The translations under genes and the position numbers were made by a program. Source: Pectobacterium sp. CFBP8739 (GTDB lineage Bacteria > Pseudomonadota > Gammaproteobacteria > Enterobacterales > Enterobacteriaceae). Taken from it: a stretch of 64,000 nucleotides of DNA. Location of the stretch: positions 248,001 through 312,000 of the forward strand of contig NZ_JACDRR010000011.1 in assembly GCF_013449375.1 (NCBI RefSeq), written 5' to 3'. Under the pieces are notes generated by a model that worked only from the letters and a program-made list of their open reading frames with translations, was not told the DNA's origin and ran no database searches. Below are positions 27,942-37,576 of this stretch, in pieces. How positions within the stretch are numbered: the first letter of the stretch is position 1; the number at the start of each line of letters is the position of its first letter.

Positions 27942-27968
27942 CGGGTGCCTTATGGCACCCGTTCTTTT
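27942..27968. terminator. Terminator between grxD and rnt
   Basis: CGGGTGCC-TTAT-GGCACCCG forms an 8-bp perfect stem followed by TTCTTTT, between the convergent grxD and rnt genes. Confidence 0.8.
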
Positions 27969-27989
27969 ATCTCTGATTTTCCGGTCTTT

Positions 27990-28661
27990 TTAGTCTTCGG
28001 CTGACGCGTCTTCCAGCGAATGTTCTTCCTGCGCAATCGGCCATCCACCCAGACGTTTCCAGCGGTTAACCAGCTCACAGAACAGCAAGGCTGTCTGATT
28101 GGTATCATACAGCGCGGAGTGTGCCTGGCTGGAGTCAAACGCAATACCCGCAGTGATACAGGCTTTAGCAAGGACGGTTTGGCCTAACACCAGCCCGCTA
28201 AGTGCCGCGGTATCGAAGGTGGCGAAAGGGTGGAAGGGGTTGCGTTTTAGGCTACAGCGCTCCGCTGCCGCCATCATGAAACTGTGATCGAAGGTGGCAT
28301 TATGCGCCACGATAATGGCACGGTTGCAGCCTTGATCCTTGATCCCTTTACGCACGACTTTGAAAATTTCATGTAGCGCATCATATTCGCTCACGGCGCC
28401 GCGTAGCGGGTTGGTGGGATCAATGCCGTTAAACGCGAGCGCGGCGGGTTCGAGGATCGCGCCTTCGAATGGTTCAACATGAAAATGTAGCGTTTCATCT
28501 GGCTGTAACCAACCGTCTTGATCCATTTTTAATGTTACCGCCGCAACTTCCAGCAAGGCATCGGTTTTCGCATTAAATCCGGCGGTTTCTACATCAATCA
28601 CTACCGGGTAAAACCCACGAAAACGGCCGCTCAGGGCGTTCAGATCACTTTTATCAGCCAT
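27990..28661 (-). CDS. rnt: Ribonuclease T
   Basis: A DEDDh 3'-5' exoribonuclease that trims tRNA and other stable RNA 3' ends. The exonuclease motifs are [10 protein letters not shown] (Exo I), [12 protein letters not shown] (Exo II) and [11 protein letters not shown] (Exo III). The start at 28661 ([10 protein letters not shown]) aligns with E. coli and gives 223 residues; the longer frame extending to 28790 lacks support. The C terminus is rich in acidic residues and slightly longer than in E. coli. Confidence 0.94.
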   Translation of the reverse strand: MADKSDLNALSGRFRGFYPVVIDVETAGFNAKTDALLEVAAVTLKMDQDGWLQPDETLHFHVEPFEGAILEPAALAFNGIDPTNPLRGAVSEYDALHEIFKVVRKGIKDQGCNRAIIVAHNATFDHSFMMAAAERCSLKRNPFHPFATFDTAALSGLVLGQTVLAKACITAGIAFDSSQAHSALYDTNQTALLFCELVNRWKRLGGWPIAQEEHSLEDASAED

Positions 28662-28806
28662 TGGTCTCTTAGTTGTTAGCAAAACGCAGCGCGCATTATT
28701 GCAAATTTTGACCGGAGATGCAGCATGCCCGTGCTGTTTCAAATGGCGGAGATAACAGAAGAAGGAGGAGAACAGGTGCTGATGCAGCACCTGTAGAATA
28801 CGGAGA

Positions 28807-29214
28807 TTAGTGACCGATGCCGTTACCGGCGTGGGCGTTTTCGATCAATTCGATTTTATAACCGTCTGGATCCTCGATGAACGCGATCACGGTTGTGCCA
28901 CCTTTGACTGGGCCCGCTTCACGCGTGACATTGCCACCCGCTTTGCGGATACGCTCACAGGTTGCGGCAACATCATCAACGCCCAGTGCGATGTGGCCAT
29001 AGGCGTTGCCCAGATCATAGCTGTCGACGCCCCAATTGTAGGTCAGTTCGATCACTGCACCTTCGCTCTCTTCGGTATAACCGACAAAAGCCAGCGTGTA
29101 TTTGTATTCGGTATTCTCGCTGGTGCGCAGCACGCGCATCCCCAGAACCTGAGTATAGAAATCGATAGAACGTTGTAAATCGCCAACACGCAGCATGGTA
29201 TGAAGTAAACGCAT
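28807..29214 (-). CDS. gloA: Lactoylglutathione lyase (glyoxalase I)
   Basis: GloA converts the methylglyoxal-glutathione hemithioacetal to S-lactoylglutathione. The 135-residue protein equals the E. coli enzyme in length. The metal ligands fall in [10 protein letters not shown] (His5), [11 protein letters not shown] (Glu), [10 protein letters not shown] (His) and GYKIELIE (Glu). ATG at 29214 is preceded by GAGGAC. In E. coli nemRA lies next to it; those genes are absent here. Confidence 0.95.
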   Translation of the reverse strand: MRLLHTMLRVGDLQRSIDFYTQVLGMRVLRTSENTEYKYTLAFVGYTEESEGAVIELTYNWGVDSYDLGNAYGHIALGVDDVAATCERIRKAGGNVTREAGPVKGGTTVIAFIEDPDGYKIELIENAHAGNGIGH

Positions 29215-29502
29215 AGTGTCCTCGTTAAAAAGTGCAACAAAGAAGGAAGTATAGCGTTGTGGCTCTGTCGAGTCCAAGTTGTTGGGATGATGCTAAAAAT
29301 GCGACACTATGGTGAGGTTTGTGTTAAAACGTACTGACAGGAGGCATAAATAGCGTATTGGGGCATTTTTAGGCCGCCTGGCGTGTAAGAAATCGTCAGT
29401 TATTACAATGGTTACCTAATTATTTTCATTGTGACTGTCTGTTTGGGCTTGCCAGCGGTAAAGAACAGGGCTTCAATAAATAGAGTTGTAGCAGGAGGTG
29501 TT

Positions 29503-29742
29503 GTGCCAGAGCAACTTGAACTCTTTGTTGTCCCTAATCCATGCCGTGGTATTTGTCAGGCGGATGAAGGCGGGTATTGTCGCGGTTGCTTTCGCAGTCG
29601 TCATGAGCGCTTTAGTTGGGGCCAAATGAGTGATGCGCAGAAACAGGATGTGCTGCGTTTGTGTCGGCAGAGAATGAAACGCTCACAGCGTTCAGAGAAA
29701 ACCGATACACCAGCAGAATCCCGTCAGCCATCGTTGTTTTAA
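29503..29742 (+). CDS. ydhL: DUF1289 family protein YdhL
   Basis: A 79-residue, cysteine-rich protein identical in length to E. coli YdhL. The DUF1289 core is PCRGICQADEGGYCRGCFRS (about residues 13-32), four cysteines that probably bind metal, followed by a basic helix and the typical C terminus QPSLF. The start is GTG at 29503 with AGGAGG four bases upstream; the frame is open further upstream but that part is not conserved. Function unknown. Confidence 0.85.
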   Translation: MPEQLELFVVPNPCRGICQADEGGYCRGCFRSRHERFSWGQMSDAQKQDVLRLCRQRMKRSQRSEKTDTPAESRQPSLF

Positions 29743-29969
29743 GTCATCTTGTGTTAGATGATCTATTTACGTGGAATTTTGTTTAAGCAACGCAGGAGCG
29801 TTCGATTGAATAAAATAAGCCCGAGATCATTTTTAAAAGACTTTTATTTGATAGAATCCATTCTTTGATAGTTCTATTTTTACAACAATAAAGTCGTTTC
29901 TTATTTTATAAATCAGAGTTGATTGCAATCCAGGGATATAACTTAGCGTGCTAACAATAAGGAGAGGTG

Positions 29970-30407
29970 ATGGAATTGCCATTAGGATCTGATTTAGCCC
30001 GTCTGGTGCGCGTGTGGCGTGCGCTAGTCGATCATCGGTTAAAACCACTAGAACTGACCCAGACACATTGGGTTACGTTGCATAACATATACCATTTACC
30101 CCCCGGCCAATCGCAGATTCAATTGGCCAAAGCGATAGGGATTGAGCAACCCTCATTGGTCCGAACACTGGATCAACTGGAGGAAAAAGGGTTAATCACT
30201 CGCCATGTTTGTGCGCACGATCGTCGGGCAAAACGTATTATGCTGACCGAATCAGCAGAGCCGATCATACAGGCAGTCAATGGTGTAATTAGCCATACAC
30301 GTAATGAAGTATTATTTGGCATTACGCCGGAGCAGGTTGATGAATTAGCGCTGCTGGTTGCACGCCTTGAGAAAAATATATTGGCATTACAAGAGAATGA
30401 AGCGTAG
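29970..30407 (+). CDS. slyA: MarR-family global regulator SlyA (Hor of soft-rot erwinias)
   Basis: SlyA/RovA/Hor proteins counter H-NS silencing; in soft-rot Erwinia the homologue Hor activates carbapenem and exoenzyme production and virulence. The 145-residue protein has the winged helix ([27 protein letters not shown], residues about 49-75 in total) and wing [16 protein letters not shown] at 29970 follows AAGGAG; a GTG one codon earlier is possible. It is convergent with slyB. Confidence 0.93.
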   Translation: MELPLGSDLARLVRVWRALVDHRLKPLELTQTHWVTLHNIYHLPPGQSQIQLAKAIGIEQPSLVRTLDQLEEKGLITRHVCAHDRRAKRIMLTESAEPIIQAVNGVISHTRNEVLFGITPEQVDELALLVARLEKNILALQENEA

Positions 30408-30499
30408 TAAATTTTGGGCTACAAAGAGGGAGAATTAAATCTCGGCAATATTACCGATATTCGTTATTGGTTATTCATTCCGGGAATTGATTATTCGTT

Positions 30500-30532
30500 G
30501 TGACGCTCGCCACAGTCCGTGGCGAGCGTCAC
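30500..30532. terminator. Bidirectional terminator between slyA and slyB
   Basis: GTGACGCTCGCCAC-AGTCC-GTGGCGAGCGTCAC is a perfect 14-bp stem with a 5-nt loop, six bases before the slyB stop codon. There is no long U-run on either side. Confidence 0.75.
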
Positions 30533-30538
30533 ACAGCA

Positions 30539-31006
30539 TTAGCGTGGGGAAACGGTGATGCTACGGCCATTGCTGGCCATAGCAACGCGTTGACCTGCGC
30601 TAAATTTCGTATCACCTTGTTTCTGTACGACCATAATCGTGCTGCCGTCATCACGACGAATTTCCAGCTCTACGCCCTGTGTGCGGTTCAGTGCGCTCGT
30701 TGCACTTTGACCCGCGACGCCACCGGCTACCGCACCAGCGGCTGTCGCCAGACTACGGCCAGAACCACCGCCAATCGTGTTGCCCAAGAAACCACCTAGT
30801 ACAGCACCGCCTAGTGCGCCGATCACATTAGAGTCTTCTCCTGCCTGAATCTGAACCGGTCGCGTGGAAACAATTGTACCGTAGGTCACGGTCTGCACCT
30901 GTTTAGCTTCAGACGCACTGTAAACATCACCTGAAAGTGTACTGGTATTAGCACAACCAGCCAGCGTGATACCTGCAAGGGTAACCACAAGTAAACGCTT
31001 CATCAT
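30539..31006 (-). CDS. slyB: Outer membrane lipoprotein SlyB
   Basis: A 155-residue glycine-zipper lipoprotein of the outer membrane, part of the PhoP regulon in E. coli. The lipobox is LAGC (Cys18-19), and the glycine-zipper segment runs from VIGALGGAVLGGFLGNTIGG through AGAVAGGVAGQSA. ATG at 31006 gives the E. coli length; AAGGAG lies upstream. A PhoP box is present in the promoter. Confidence 0.94.
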   Translation of the reverse strand: MMKRLLVVTLAGITLAGCANTSTLSGDVYSASEAKQVQTVTYGTIVSTRPVQIQAGEDSNVIGALGGAVLGGFLGNTIGGGSGRSLATAAGAVAGGVAGQSATSALNRTQGVELEIRRDDGSTIMVVQKQGDTKFSAGQRVAMASNGRSITVSPR

Positions 31007-31128
31007 ATACAAACTCCTTAATCGCGAATATGTCGGGCTGGCTCAGCCGCTGCCGACGCAGTGTTATACCAATAAATTATGGTCTGGCTCAGTGTAGCAT
31101 GCCACTCTTTTTACTCTTTTTTCAGAAT

Positions 31129-31158
31129 ATAATAGTGCGCTTAAATTGCGTATAAACA
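31129..31158 (-). promoter_or_regulatory. PhoP box and -10 element of slyB
   Basis: On the minus strand TGTTTA-TACGC-AATTTA (31158-31142) matches the PhoP direct-repeat consensus with the correct 11-bp period. It is followed by TATTATATT (31134-31126), a -10 region at the distance seen in PhoP-activated promoters. Confidence 0.6.
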
Positions 31159-31353
31159 GAGGAGTAAATAGCACGAGAAGTGGCTTTTTTTGTAGCAAAT
31201 ATTATCAAAAACCCTCATTTGGTTAAAACCTAGCCCGTGTGGCAAAAACGCAAAAAATTTAATAATTCAGCGTGTTAACGTGCTACTTTTATTCTCGACG
31301 TAACGGTTGTTATTGGTGTTCTCTTTTTATCCCACAGGAGCAAAGGCTACATA

Positions 31354-32466
31354 ATGAGATCAGGCAGATATATTGGCGTAATGTCCGGCACCAGCCTCGA
31401 TGGTGTGGATGTTGTGCTAGCCGCGATTGACGAACATACGGTTGCTCAGCAGGCCAGCTACTGTCACCCGATCCCGCAGGATATCAAAATGGCGATCCTG
31501 GGGATGTGTCAGGGGCAGGCGGTGACGCTGTCGGCGCTGGGGCAGTTGGATACGCGTCTGGGGATCTTGTTTGCCGAAGCGGTACTGGCGCTGCTTAAAG
31601 AGACGGAATTGGCGGCTCAGGATATTACTGCGATTGGCTGCCATGGGCAGACGGTCTGGCATGAGCCCACGGGGGAGGCGCCCTGCACGTTGCAGGTCGG
31701 TGATAATAATCGTGTCGCCGCATTGACGGGTATTACAACCGTAGGGGATTTTCGTCGCCGGGATTTGGCTTATGGCGGGCAAGGCGCGCCGCTGGTGCCA
31801 TCGTTCCACCATGCGTTGCTGTTACATCCTGTCGAACGGCGTATCGTGCTCAACATTGGAGGCATCGCCAATCTGTCGTTGCTGGTGCCGGGGGCGCCCG
31901 TGCGCGGTTACGATACCGGTCCCGGCAATATGTTGCTGGATGCTTGGATCTGGCGGCATTGTGCTCAGCCGTATGATAAAGACGCTATGTGGGCAACGAG
32001 CGGGCAGGTTAACCCGTTATTACTTCGTCGGATGTTGGCCGATCCGTATTTTGCGTTACGGGCACCAAAAAGCACTGGACGTGAGTATTTCAATCTGGGT
32101 TGGCTGGAGAGAATGCTGGCTGACCTACCGCCGATGGCGCCGCAGGATGTTCAGGCAACGCTGGCTGAGTTAACCGCGATGAGCATCGCCGAACAGGTGC
32201 TGCTGGTCGGCGGATGCGAACGTTTACTGGTTTGTGGCGGTGGGGCGCGCAATCCGCTCATCATGACGCGTCTCTCGGCGCTGCTGCCGGGCATCGAAGT
32301 TAGCACGACGGATGAATGTGGCGTAAGCGGCGATGACATGGAAGCGCTGGCATTTGCCTGGCTGGCTTCACGCACGTTGTCGGGACTGTCGGGCAACCTG
32401 CCGTCTGTTACGGGAGCAAGTCAGGAAACGGTGTTAGGCGCGATTTATCCAGTCAACGCGGATTAA
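31354..32466 (+). CDS. anmK: Anhydro-N-acetylmuramic acid kinase
   Basis: AnmK phosphorylates 1,6-anhydroMurNAc during peptidoglycan recycling and opens the anhydro ring to give MurNAc-6-P. The 370-residue sequence shows the ASKHA phosphate-binding [10 protein letters not shown] (residues 10-19), GCHGQTVWH, the catalytic aspartate in [21 protein letters not shown] and VCGGGARNP. Conserved order anmK-mliC-pdxH-tyrS supports it. Confidence 0.95.
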   Translation: MRSGRYIGVMSGTSLDGVDVVLAAIDEHTVAQQASYCHPIPQDIKMAILGMCQGQAVTLSALGQLDTRLGILFAEAVLALLKETELAAQDITAIGCHGQTVWHEPTGEAPCTLQVGDNNRVAALTGITTVGDFRRRDLAYGGQGAPLVPSFHHALLLHPVERRIVLNIGGIANLSLLVPGAPVRGYDTGPGNMLLDAWIWRHCAQPYDKDAMWATSGQVNPLLLRRMLADPYFALRAPKSTGREYFNLGWLERMLADLPPMAPQDVQATLAELTAMSIAEQVLLVGGCERLLVCGGGARNPLIMTRLSALLPGIEVSTTDECGVSGDDMEALAFAWLASRTLSGLSGNLPSVTGASQETVLGAIYPVNAD

Positions 32467-32563
32467 TCAGATTTTGCCGAGAGGTTCAGGTTTATCCTCT
32501 TGTTAAACTTCAAGGTACGGCAGCGTCAGTTGCCGTCATCAACAAGAATGACAGGAGAAAAGA

Positions 32564-32881
32564 ATGAAACGATTGCTGACGGGGACAGCGCTGATTCTGC
32601 TGAGTGGATGCAGCTATTTTGGTCATAAGCAAACAGTGGAAACGCTGCATTATCAATGTGGCACTATGCCGCTAACGGTGACGCTACAGCAGGGCGGCGA
32701 AATGCCTTCGCAGGTGAGTTTCCTGCTGGATGGCGAACGTCTGGCTCTCCCTCAGGTGGTGTCCGCTTCTGGCGTCCGATACAGCAATGATACCTACACA
32801 TTCTGGATCAAAGGCGATCGCGCATTTATCCAACGTGGTGAACGGGTTATCGTAGACGACTGCGTGTTGGCACCGATGTAA
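32564..32881 (+). CDS. mliC: Membrane-bound C-type lysozyme inhibitor MliC
   Basis: A 105-residue lipoprotein (lipobox LLSGC, Cys16) of the MliC/PliC family, protecting the wall against host C-type lysozyme. The family core is seen in ETLHYQCGTMPLTV and SGVRYSNDTYTFWIKGDRA, with a disulfide-capable cysteine pair in mature protein. AGGAG lies before the ATG. Confidence 0.9.
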   Translation: MKRLLTGTALILLSGCSYFGHKQTVETLHYQCGTMPLTVTLQQGGEMPSQVSFLLDGERLALPQVVSASGVRYSNDTYTFWIKGDRAFIQRGERVIVDDCVLAPM

Positions 32882-32987
32882 CTATGTCGCACGGTCGCGG
32901 TGTTACTGCTGATTGCGATTTTTCGGGTACGGGAGCAAAATGGGATTTTCGCCCGCTTCTGGCCCGACATTGCGACAGCAGGACATT

Positions 32988-33668
32988 ATGACTCAGGAAC
33001 GCTCCCCCTCTGATAGTACTCCTCTTCAACCCGCCGATATCGCCGACATCCGCCGTGAATACACGCGTGGTGGGCTTCGTCGTAGCGATCTTCCGGCTAA
33101 CCCGTTGGATTTGTTTGAACGCTGGTTGAAGCAGGCCTGCGACGCGAAACTGGCCGATCCTACCGCGATGTCCGTCGCGACCGTCGATGAGCATGGGCAA
33201 CCTTACCAACGTATCGTTCTGTTGAAACACTATGATGAGAAAGGCATGGTGTTTTATACCAATATGGGCAGCCGCAAAGCCCATCACCTGGAAAACAATC
33301 CACGTATTAGCCTGCTGTTCCCTTGGCATATGCTGGAACGACAGGTAATCGTGCTGGGGCGTGTGGAGAAACTACCGGCGCTGGAGGTGCTGAAATATTT
33401 CCACAGCCGCCCGAAAGACAGCCAGATTGGTGCGTGGGTATCTAAGCAGTCCAGCCGGATTTCAGCGCGCGGCGTGCTAGAGAGTAAATTTTTGGAATTG
33501 AAGCAAAAATTCCAGAATGGCGAGGTACCTTTGCCGAGCTTCTGGGGAGGCTTCCGCGTCGTTATCGATTCTGTGGAGTTTTGGCAGGGCGGTGAGCACC
33601 GCTTGCACGATCGATTTTTCTATCAGCGGCAGGAAGAAGGCTGGCAGATTGATCGTTTAGCGCCTTAA
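32988..33668 (+). CDS. pdxH: Pyridoxamine 5'-phosphate oxidase
   Basis: PdxH oxidises pyridoxine or pyridoxamine 5'-phosphate to PLP with FMN. The product of 226 residues shows [35 protein letters not shown], the FMN-contacting [10 protein letters not shown] and the signature [25 protein letters not shown] (given here as separate parts FWGGFRV and [12 protein letters not shown]). ATG at 32988 has AGGA at proper spacing; the open frame extends upstream but diverges from the family. Confidence 0.95.
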   Translation: MTQERSPSDSTPLQPADIADIRREYTRGGLRRSDLPANPLDLFERWLKQACDAKLADPTAMSVATVDEHGQPYQRIVLLKHYDEKGMVFYTNMGSRKAHHLENNPRISLLFPWHMLERQVIVLGRVEKLPALEVLKYFHSRPKDSQIGAWVSKQSSRISARGVLESKFLELKQKFQNGEVPLPSFWGGFRVVIDSVEFWQGGEHRLHDRFFYQRQEEGWQIDRLAP

Positions 33669-33904
33669 TCGCGAAATATCCGTGTTAAACGCTGGCGCTC
33701 CTATCATCAGCACTTTATCCTATGAAGTTTCGCGTTGACTGGGCATTGCACAGCGATAGGGCGTTTATAGCGTGTTGCGTAAGGTAATGCGGCAGTGAAA
33801 TCATCATGCGACAGCAGGCAGGTATGCTGCGCATTTCTCACGGCGTTGTGCGTATCCCAAAGAGGGAACGTAACGGCCTGTTTTTTATAAAAATGGAGTT
33901 ATCG

Positions 33905-35182
33905 ATGGCGAGTAGTAACCTGATTAAACAATTGCAAGAGCGGGGCTTGATTGCCCAGGTGACGGATGAGGGTGCGTTAGCAGAGCGGCTGGCGCAAGGG
34001 CCAATTGCACTGTATTGCGGCTTTGATCCCACCGCTGACAGCTTGCATTTGGGGCATCTGGTGCCGCTGCTTTGCCTGAAACGCTTCCAGTTGGCCGGCC
34101 ACAAGCCGGTGGCACTGGTAGGCGGTGCCACCGGCTTGATCGGCGACCCTAGTTTTAAAGCGACAGAGCGTAAGCTGAACACAGCTGACACCGTGGGTGA
34201 ATGGGTAGAGAAGATCCGTCGTCAGGTATCTCCATTCCTGGATTTTGACTGCGGCAAAAACAGCGCCATCGCGGCCAATAATTACGATTGGTTCGGTGGT
34301 ATGAACGTGCTGGATTTCCTGCGTGATATCGGCAAACATTTCTCCGTTAATCAGATGATTAACAAAGAAGCTGTCAAGCAGCGTTTAAACCGTGATGATG
34401 TCGGTATTTCATTCACCGAATTTTCTTACAATCTGCTGCAGGGATATGACTTTGCCTCGCTGAACAAGCAGCATGACGTCGAACTGCAAATCGGAGGGTC
34501 TGACCAGTGGGGCAACATCACCTCCGGTATCGATTTAACGCGCCGTATGAACCAGAAACAGGTTTACGGTTTGACTGTGCCGCTGATCACCAAATCTGAC
34601 GGAACGAAGTTCGGTAAAACGGAAGGCGGCGCGATCTGGCTTGATGCCAGCAAGACCAGCCCTTACAAATTCTACCAGTTCTGGATCAACACAGCGGATG
34701 CCGATGTGTACCGCTTCCTGAAATTCTTCACGTTCATGAGCCTCGAAGACATCGACGCGCTGGAAGAAGAAGACAAAAACAGCGGCAAAGCTCCACGTGC
34801 GCAGTACGTGTTGGCGGAAGAAGTGACCCGTATGGTGCATGGCGAAGCGGGCCTGGAAGCCGCTCGTCGTATTACGCAAAGCCTGTTTTCTGGTGCATTG
34901 CAGGATATGACGCAGGACGATTTTGCCCAACTGGCGCAGGATGGTATGCCGATTATTGAACTGGAAAACGGTGCGGATTTGCAACAGGCGTTGGTGAGTG
35001 CCGAGCTGGTGCCGTCACGCGGCCAGGCTCGTACCATGATCTCCTCGAATGCGGTAACGATTAACGGCGAAAAACAGGCCGATCCTGAATACACTTTTAG
35101 TGCTTCCGATCGTCTGTTTGATCGTTACACTTTGCTGCGTCGTGGTAAGAAGCACTACTGCCTGATCTGCTGGAAAGCATAA
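33905..35182 (+). CDS. tyrS: Tyrosyl-tRNA synthetase
   Basis: TyrS charges tRNA-Tyr. The class I signature is DSLHLGHL (HIGH-type, near residue 41-48) and KFGKT (KMSKS-type, about 235). The C-terminal S4 RNA-binding domain is visible ([19 protein letters not shown]). The 425-residue length is normal. ATG at 33905 has GGAG six bases upstream. In this order pdxH-tyrS-pdxY is the enterobacterial arrangement. Confidence 0.96.
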   Translation: MASSNLIKQLQERGLIAQVTDEGALAERLAQGPIALYCGFDPTADSLHLGHLVPLLCLKRFQLAGHKPVALVGGATGLIGDPSFKATERKLNTADTVGEWVEKIRRQVSPFLDFDCGKNSAIAANNYDWFGGMNVLDFLRDIGKHFSVNQMINKEAVKQRLNRDDVGISFTEFSYNLLQGYDFASLNKQHDVELQIGGSDQWGNITSGIDLTRRMNQKQVYGLTVPLITKSDGTKFGKTEGGAIWLDASKTSPYKFYQFWINTADADVYRFLKFFTFMSLEDIDALEEEDKNSGKAPRAQYVLAEEVTRMVHGEAGLEAARRITQSLFSGALQDMTQDDFAQLAQDGMPIIELENGADLQQALVSAELVPSRGQARTMISSNAVTINGEKQADPEYTFSASDRLFDRYTLLRRGKKHYCLICWKA

Positions 35183-35193
35183 GCATTACGAAT

Positions 35194-35220
35194 AAGGGAG
35201 CGTCAGCTCCCTTTCTTCTT
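35194..35220 (+). terminator. Terminator after tyrS
   Basis: AAGGGAGC-GTCA-GCTCCCTT followed by TCTTCTT, immediately after the tyrS stop. Confidence 0.85.
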
Positions 35221-35266
35221 GTAAGTTGAGGCGCACAGGCGCTGGCAAGGATTTGAGTTGTATCTA

Positions 35267-36127
35267 ATGAAAAATATACTTTCCATCCAATCCCATGTCG
35301 TTTTTGGTCATGCTGGTAACAGCGCGGCAGAGTTTCCAATGCGTCGGATGGGCGCAAACGTTTGGCCGTTGAATACGGTGCAATTCTCAAACCATACCCA
35401 ATACGGCCAGTGGACGGGGTGTGTGATGCCTGCGAGCCACTTGACCGAAGTGGTGCAGGGGATTGCGAATATCGACAAGCTGAAGACCTGTAATGCCGTG
35501 CTGAGTGGCTATATTGGCTCTGCTGAGCAAGGCGAGCATATTCTGGGTATTGTGCGTCAGGTGAAAGCGGCTAACCCTGATGCGTTGTACTTCTGTGATC
35601 CGGTGATGGGTACGCCGGAAAAAGGCTGTATCGTTGCGCCCGGCGTGTCTGATTTCCACTGCCAGCAGTCGCTGCTCGCGGCCGATATTATCGCGCCGAA
35701 TCTGCCTGAACTGGAACTCCTCGGTGGCCGTACCGTACATAACGTGGCGGAAGCCGTGGAAACCGCGCGCGCGCTGTGTGAAAAAGGACCAAAAATTGTT
35801 CTGGTCAAACACCTTAGCCGCGCGGCTGCGCGTGAAGACAGCTTCGAAATGCTGCTGGTCACGCCGACGGACGCCTGGCACATCAGCCGTCCACTGGTGG
35901 AATTTGAACGCCAGCCTGTCGGCGTGGGCGATTTAACCAGTGGATTGCTGCTGGTGAACTTGCTGAAAGGCGTAGCGTTGGATAAAGCGTTGGAACACAC
36001 TACGGCGGCCGTCTATGAAGTCATGCTGGTGACGAAAGAGATGAATGAATATGAGCTGCAACTGGTGGCGGCTCAGGATGGGATTGCCAATCCGCGTCAT
36101 CATTTCCAAGCGATTCGCCTGTCGTAA
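35267..36127 (+). CDS. pdxY: Pyridoxal kinase PdxY
   Basis: A ribokinase-superfamily pyridoxal kinase of the B6 salvage pathway; with pdxH it makes this a B6 locus. The 286-residue product has [18 protein letters not shown] at the start (substrate pocket), YFCDPVMG, and the [11 protein letters not shown] catalytic loop near residue 220, where Asp acts as base. ATG at 35267 gives the E. coli length (287). Confidence 0.94.
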   Translation: MKNILSIQSHVVFGHAGNSAAEFPMRRMGANVWPLNTVQFSNHTQYGQWTGCVMPASHLTEVVQGIANIDKLKTCNAVLSGYIGSAEQGEHILGIVRQVKAANPDALYFCDPVMGTPEKGCIVAPGVSDFHCQQSLLAADIIAPNLPELELLGGRTVHNVAEAVETARALCEKGPKIVLVKHLSRAAAREDSFEMLLVTPTDAWHISRPLVEFERQPVGVGDLTSGLLLVNLLKGVALDKALEHTTAAVYEVMLVTKEMNEYELQLVAAQDGIANPRHHFQAIRLS

Positions 36128-36134
36128 AACGTAT

Positions 36135-36157
36135 AACGCCCCACGTGTCGGGGCGTT
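36135..36157 (+). terminator. Terminator after pdxY
   Basis: AACGCCCC and GGGGCGTT form an 8-bp stem; a T-rich segment (CTATTTTTTC) follows 12 bases later. Confidence 0.7.
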
Positions 36158-36171
36158 ATTGCATGCTATTT

Positions 36172-36196
36172 TTTCAACCTTTCAACCTTTCAACCT
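36172..36196. repeat. Three-copy 8-bp tandem repeat at the gstA stop codon
   Basis: TTTCAACC occurs three times in direct succession. The gstA stop codon is in the repeat, so slippage would change the last residues of the protein. Confidence 0.8.
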
Positions 36197-36782
36197 TAAG
36201 CGCGGTAACGACGGAAGGGCGTTCGGCAATATGGTCGAGGTAAGCCGTCAGCGCAGGGTAGCGGAGCATATCCAGTTTTAGCGACTGCGCCCAACGCATC
36301 ACGGTAAACAGATACGCATCGGCGATACCGAAGCGGTTGGCGACCAGATAGCTTTGTTCACTCAGCACCAGATTGATATAACGGAACTTAACCTGCAAAT
36401 ACTCCATCAACAGCTCTTTATACGTTTCCGGCGTGCCGGGGCGAAAAAGCGGTGTAAACGTTTTGTGTAGCTCAGCAGAAATGTAGTTCAGCCACTCAAC
36501 CGTATGGTAGCGTGCTATACCTCCGGTAGGAGCGATAAGGTTACAGTGCGGAACCAGATCGGCGATGTATACGGCGATAGCGACACCTTCGGTCAGGATA
36601 GATCCATCATCCAGTTCTAGTGCCGGCACCATCCCTTTTGGGTTGATGAGTGTATAGTCGGTTCCATGTTCGGTCCTTTTCGTGCGTAGGTTGACCTTCT
36701 CCAGCTTGAATTCCAGTTTGGATTCGACCAAGATGATGTGTGTAAATAGGGAACAGCTTTCCGCTTGATAAAACAGTTTCAT
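36174..36782 (-). CDS. gstA: Glutathione S-transferase GstA-like
   Basis: A 202-residue cytosolic glutathione transferase of the bacterial beta class. The N-terminal thioredoxin-like domain begins MKLFYQAESCSLFTHIIL; Cys10 corresponds to the catalytic cysteine of beta-class enzymes. NPKGMVPALELDDG and LTEGVAIAVYIAD follow, then an all-helical C domain. ATG at 36782 follows AAGGGG. It sits after pdxY as in E. coli. The C terminus is encoded within a short tandem repeat. Confidence 0.85.
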   Translation of the reverse strand: MKLFYQAESCSLFTHIILVESKLEFKLEKVNLRTKRTEHGTDYTLINPKGMVPALELDDGSILTEGVAIAVYIADLVPHCNLIAPTGGIARYHTVEWLNYISAELHKTFTPLFRPGTPETYKELLMEYLQVKFRYINLVLSEQSYLVANRFGIADAYLFTVMRWAQSLKLDMLRYPALTAYLDHIAERPSVVTALKVERLKG

Positions 36783-37242
36783 GAAACCCCTTCCCCTTAT
36801 TATTTTCCCATCAACATTCACGCTGATGATTGTTGCATATGTGACATGTTGTTTCTTTTACAACAAAACATCACTGTAAAGTGTGAGGCTTCTTGCAAAA
36901 TAAGTCTTATATATGATTCGTACATGAGGTTTAGGAGTACGTGGTCATGCAAGGTTCGTATGTCATAACGAAGGCCGTTTTGTCGGTGTAAACGAGATAG
37001 GTAAACCAAACGTTGCAGTGTATGGGTATGCGGCTTTGTAGGGGAGAAAATCATCGATGTTACGGATTGCGGCGGCGGTTTTGGGTGGGTAATTGAACGC
37101 TATTCATTAATTATAACTACATCAGTTGATAAGAAAAATTTCATTAGTGACAGGTTTCGTATTTTTCATAACAATCTCAATTTAAGTTATTTCCCCAAGG
37201 CTAGTGCCTCATGGATATTTTAAAATGAAAATAGGAGGGGAG
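36783..37242. other. Intergenic region between gstA and the mini-ORF leader
   Basis: Low-GC sequence without a convincing gene. It must contain the gstA promoter and probably the promoter of the 37243-38881 unit. Confidence 0.4.
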
Positions 37243-37326
37243 ATGAAAGGACGCAATTTATTGTCATGCCGATTAAATTATCCCCTTTATTTTTCCCATG
37301 TAACAAAAGGGGAGTCGTTATGTTGA
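37243..37326 (+). CDS. Mini-ORF 1 (27 aa), possible leader peptide
   Basis: ATG at 37243 preceded by AGGAGGGGAG; the product is MKGRNLLSCRLNYPLYFSHV plus seven residues. It reads through a hairpin (TCCCCTTT 37281-37288 with AAAGGGGA 37306-37313) that covers the Shine-Dalgarno of the next mini-ORF, and its stop overlaps that start. This is the arrangement of a translational attenuator. No homologue is recognised; it may be non-functional. Confidence 0.35.
   Translation: MKGRNLLSCRLNYPLYFSHVTKGESLC
37281..37313 (+). promoter_or_regulatory. Hairpin masking the ribosome-binding site of mini-ORF 2
   Basis: TCCCCTTT pairs perfectly with AAAGGGGA across a 17-nt loop. The 3' arm contains the AAGGGGAG Shine-Dalgarno of the ORF starting at 37320. 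Translation of mini-ORF 1 would open it. Confidence 0.45.
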
Positions 37327-37424
37327 GTGACACTTGTAGAGAAAAAAATGAGTTAGCCATGAGGTTACCAGGTGATATCCTCCGTGTTACTGCTCGATTT
37401 ATATTATTGATGGGAATGCAATAA
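37320..37424 (+). CDS. Mini-ORF 2 (34 aa)
   Basis: ATG at 37320 with AAGGGGAG at ideal spacing. The product starts MLSDTCREKNELAMRLPG and ends in a hydrophobic stretch VTARFILLMGMQ. The stop TAA overlaps the next ATG by one base (TAATG). Unrecognised; existence inferred from the ribosome-binding site and coupling only. Confidence 0.35.
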   Translation: MLSDTCREKNELAMRLPGDILRVTARFILLMGMQ

Positions 37425-37531
37425 TGTTCCCAATTAACGAGTATTCTGCATCAAGATACAGACAATATTACGAAAAAAATGGGATAGATCGTAAGGCGAT
37501 GACGAGAATGCATCGATCGGCGAATTCTTAA
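37424..37531 (+). CDS. Mini-ORF 3 (35 aa)
   Basis: Starts at the TAATG overlap with mini-ORF 2 and reads MFPINEYSASRYRQYYEKNG followed by a basic end (IDRKAMTRMHRSANS). It has no good Shine-Dalgarno of its own, so re-initiation from mini-ORF 2 would be required. It ends 45 bases before the symporter start. No known family is recognised. Confidence 0.3.
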   Translation: MFPINEYSASRYRQYYEKNGIDRKAMTRMHRSANS

Positions 37532-37576
37532 GAATAATGCGTATTGTCTGATGCTATTCATTATCATGAGGTTACT

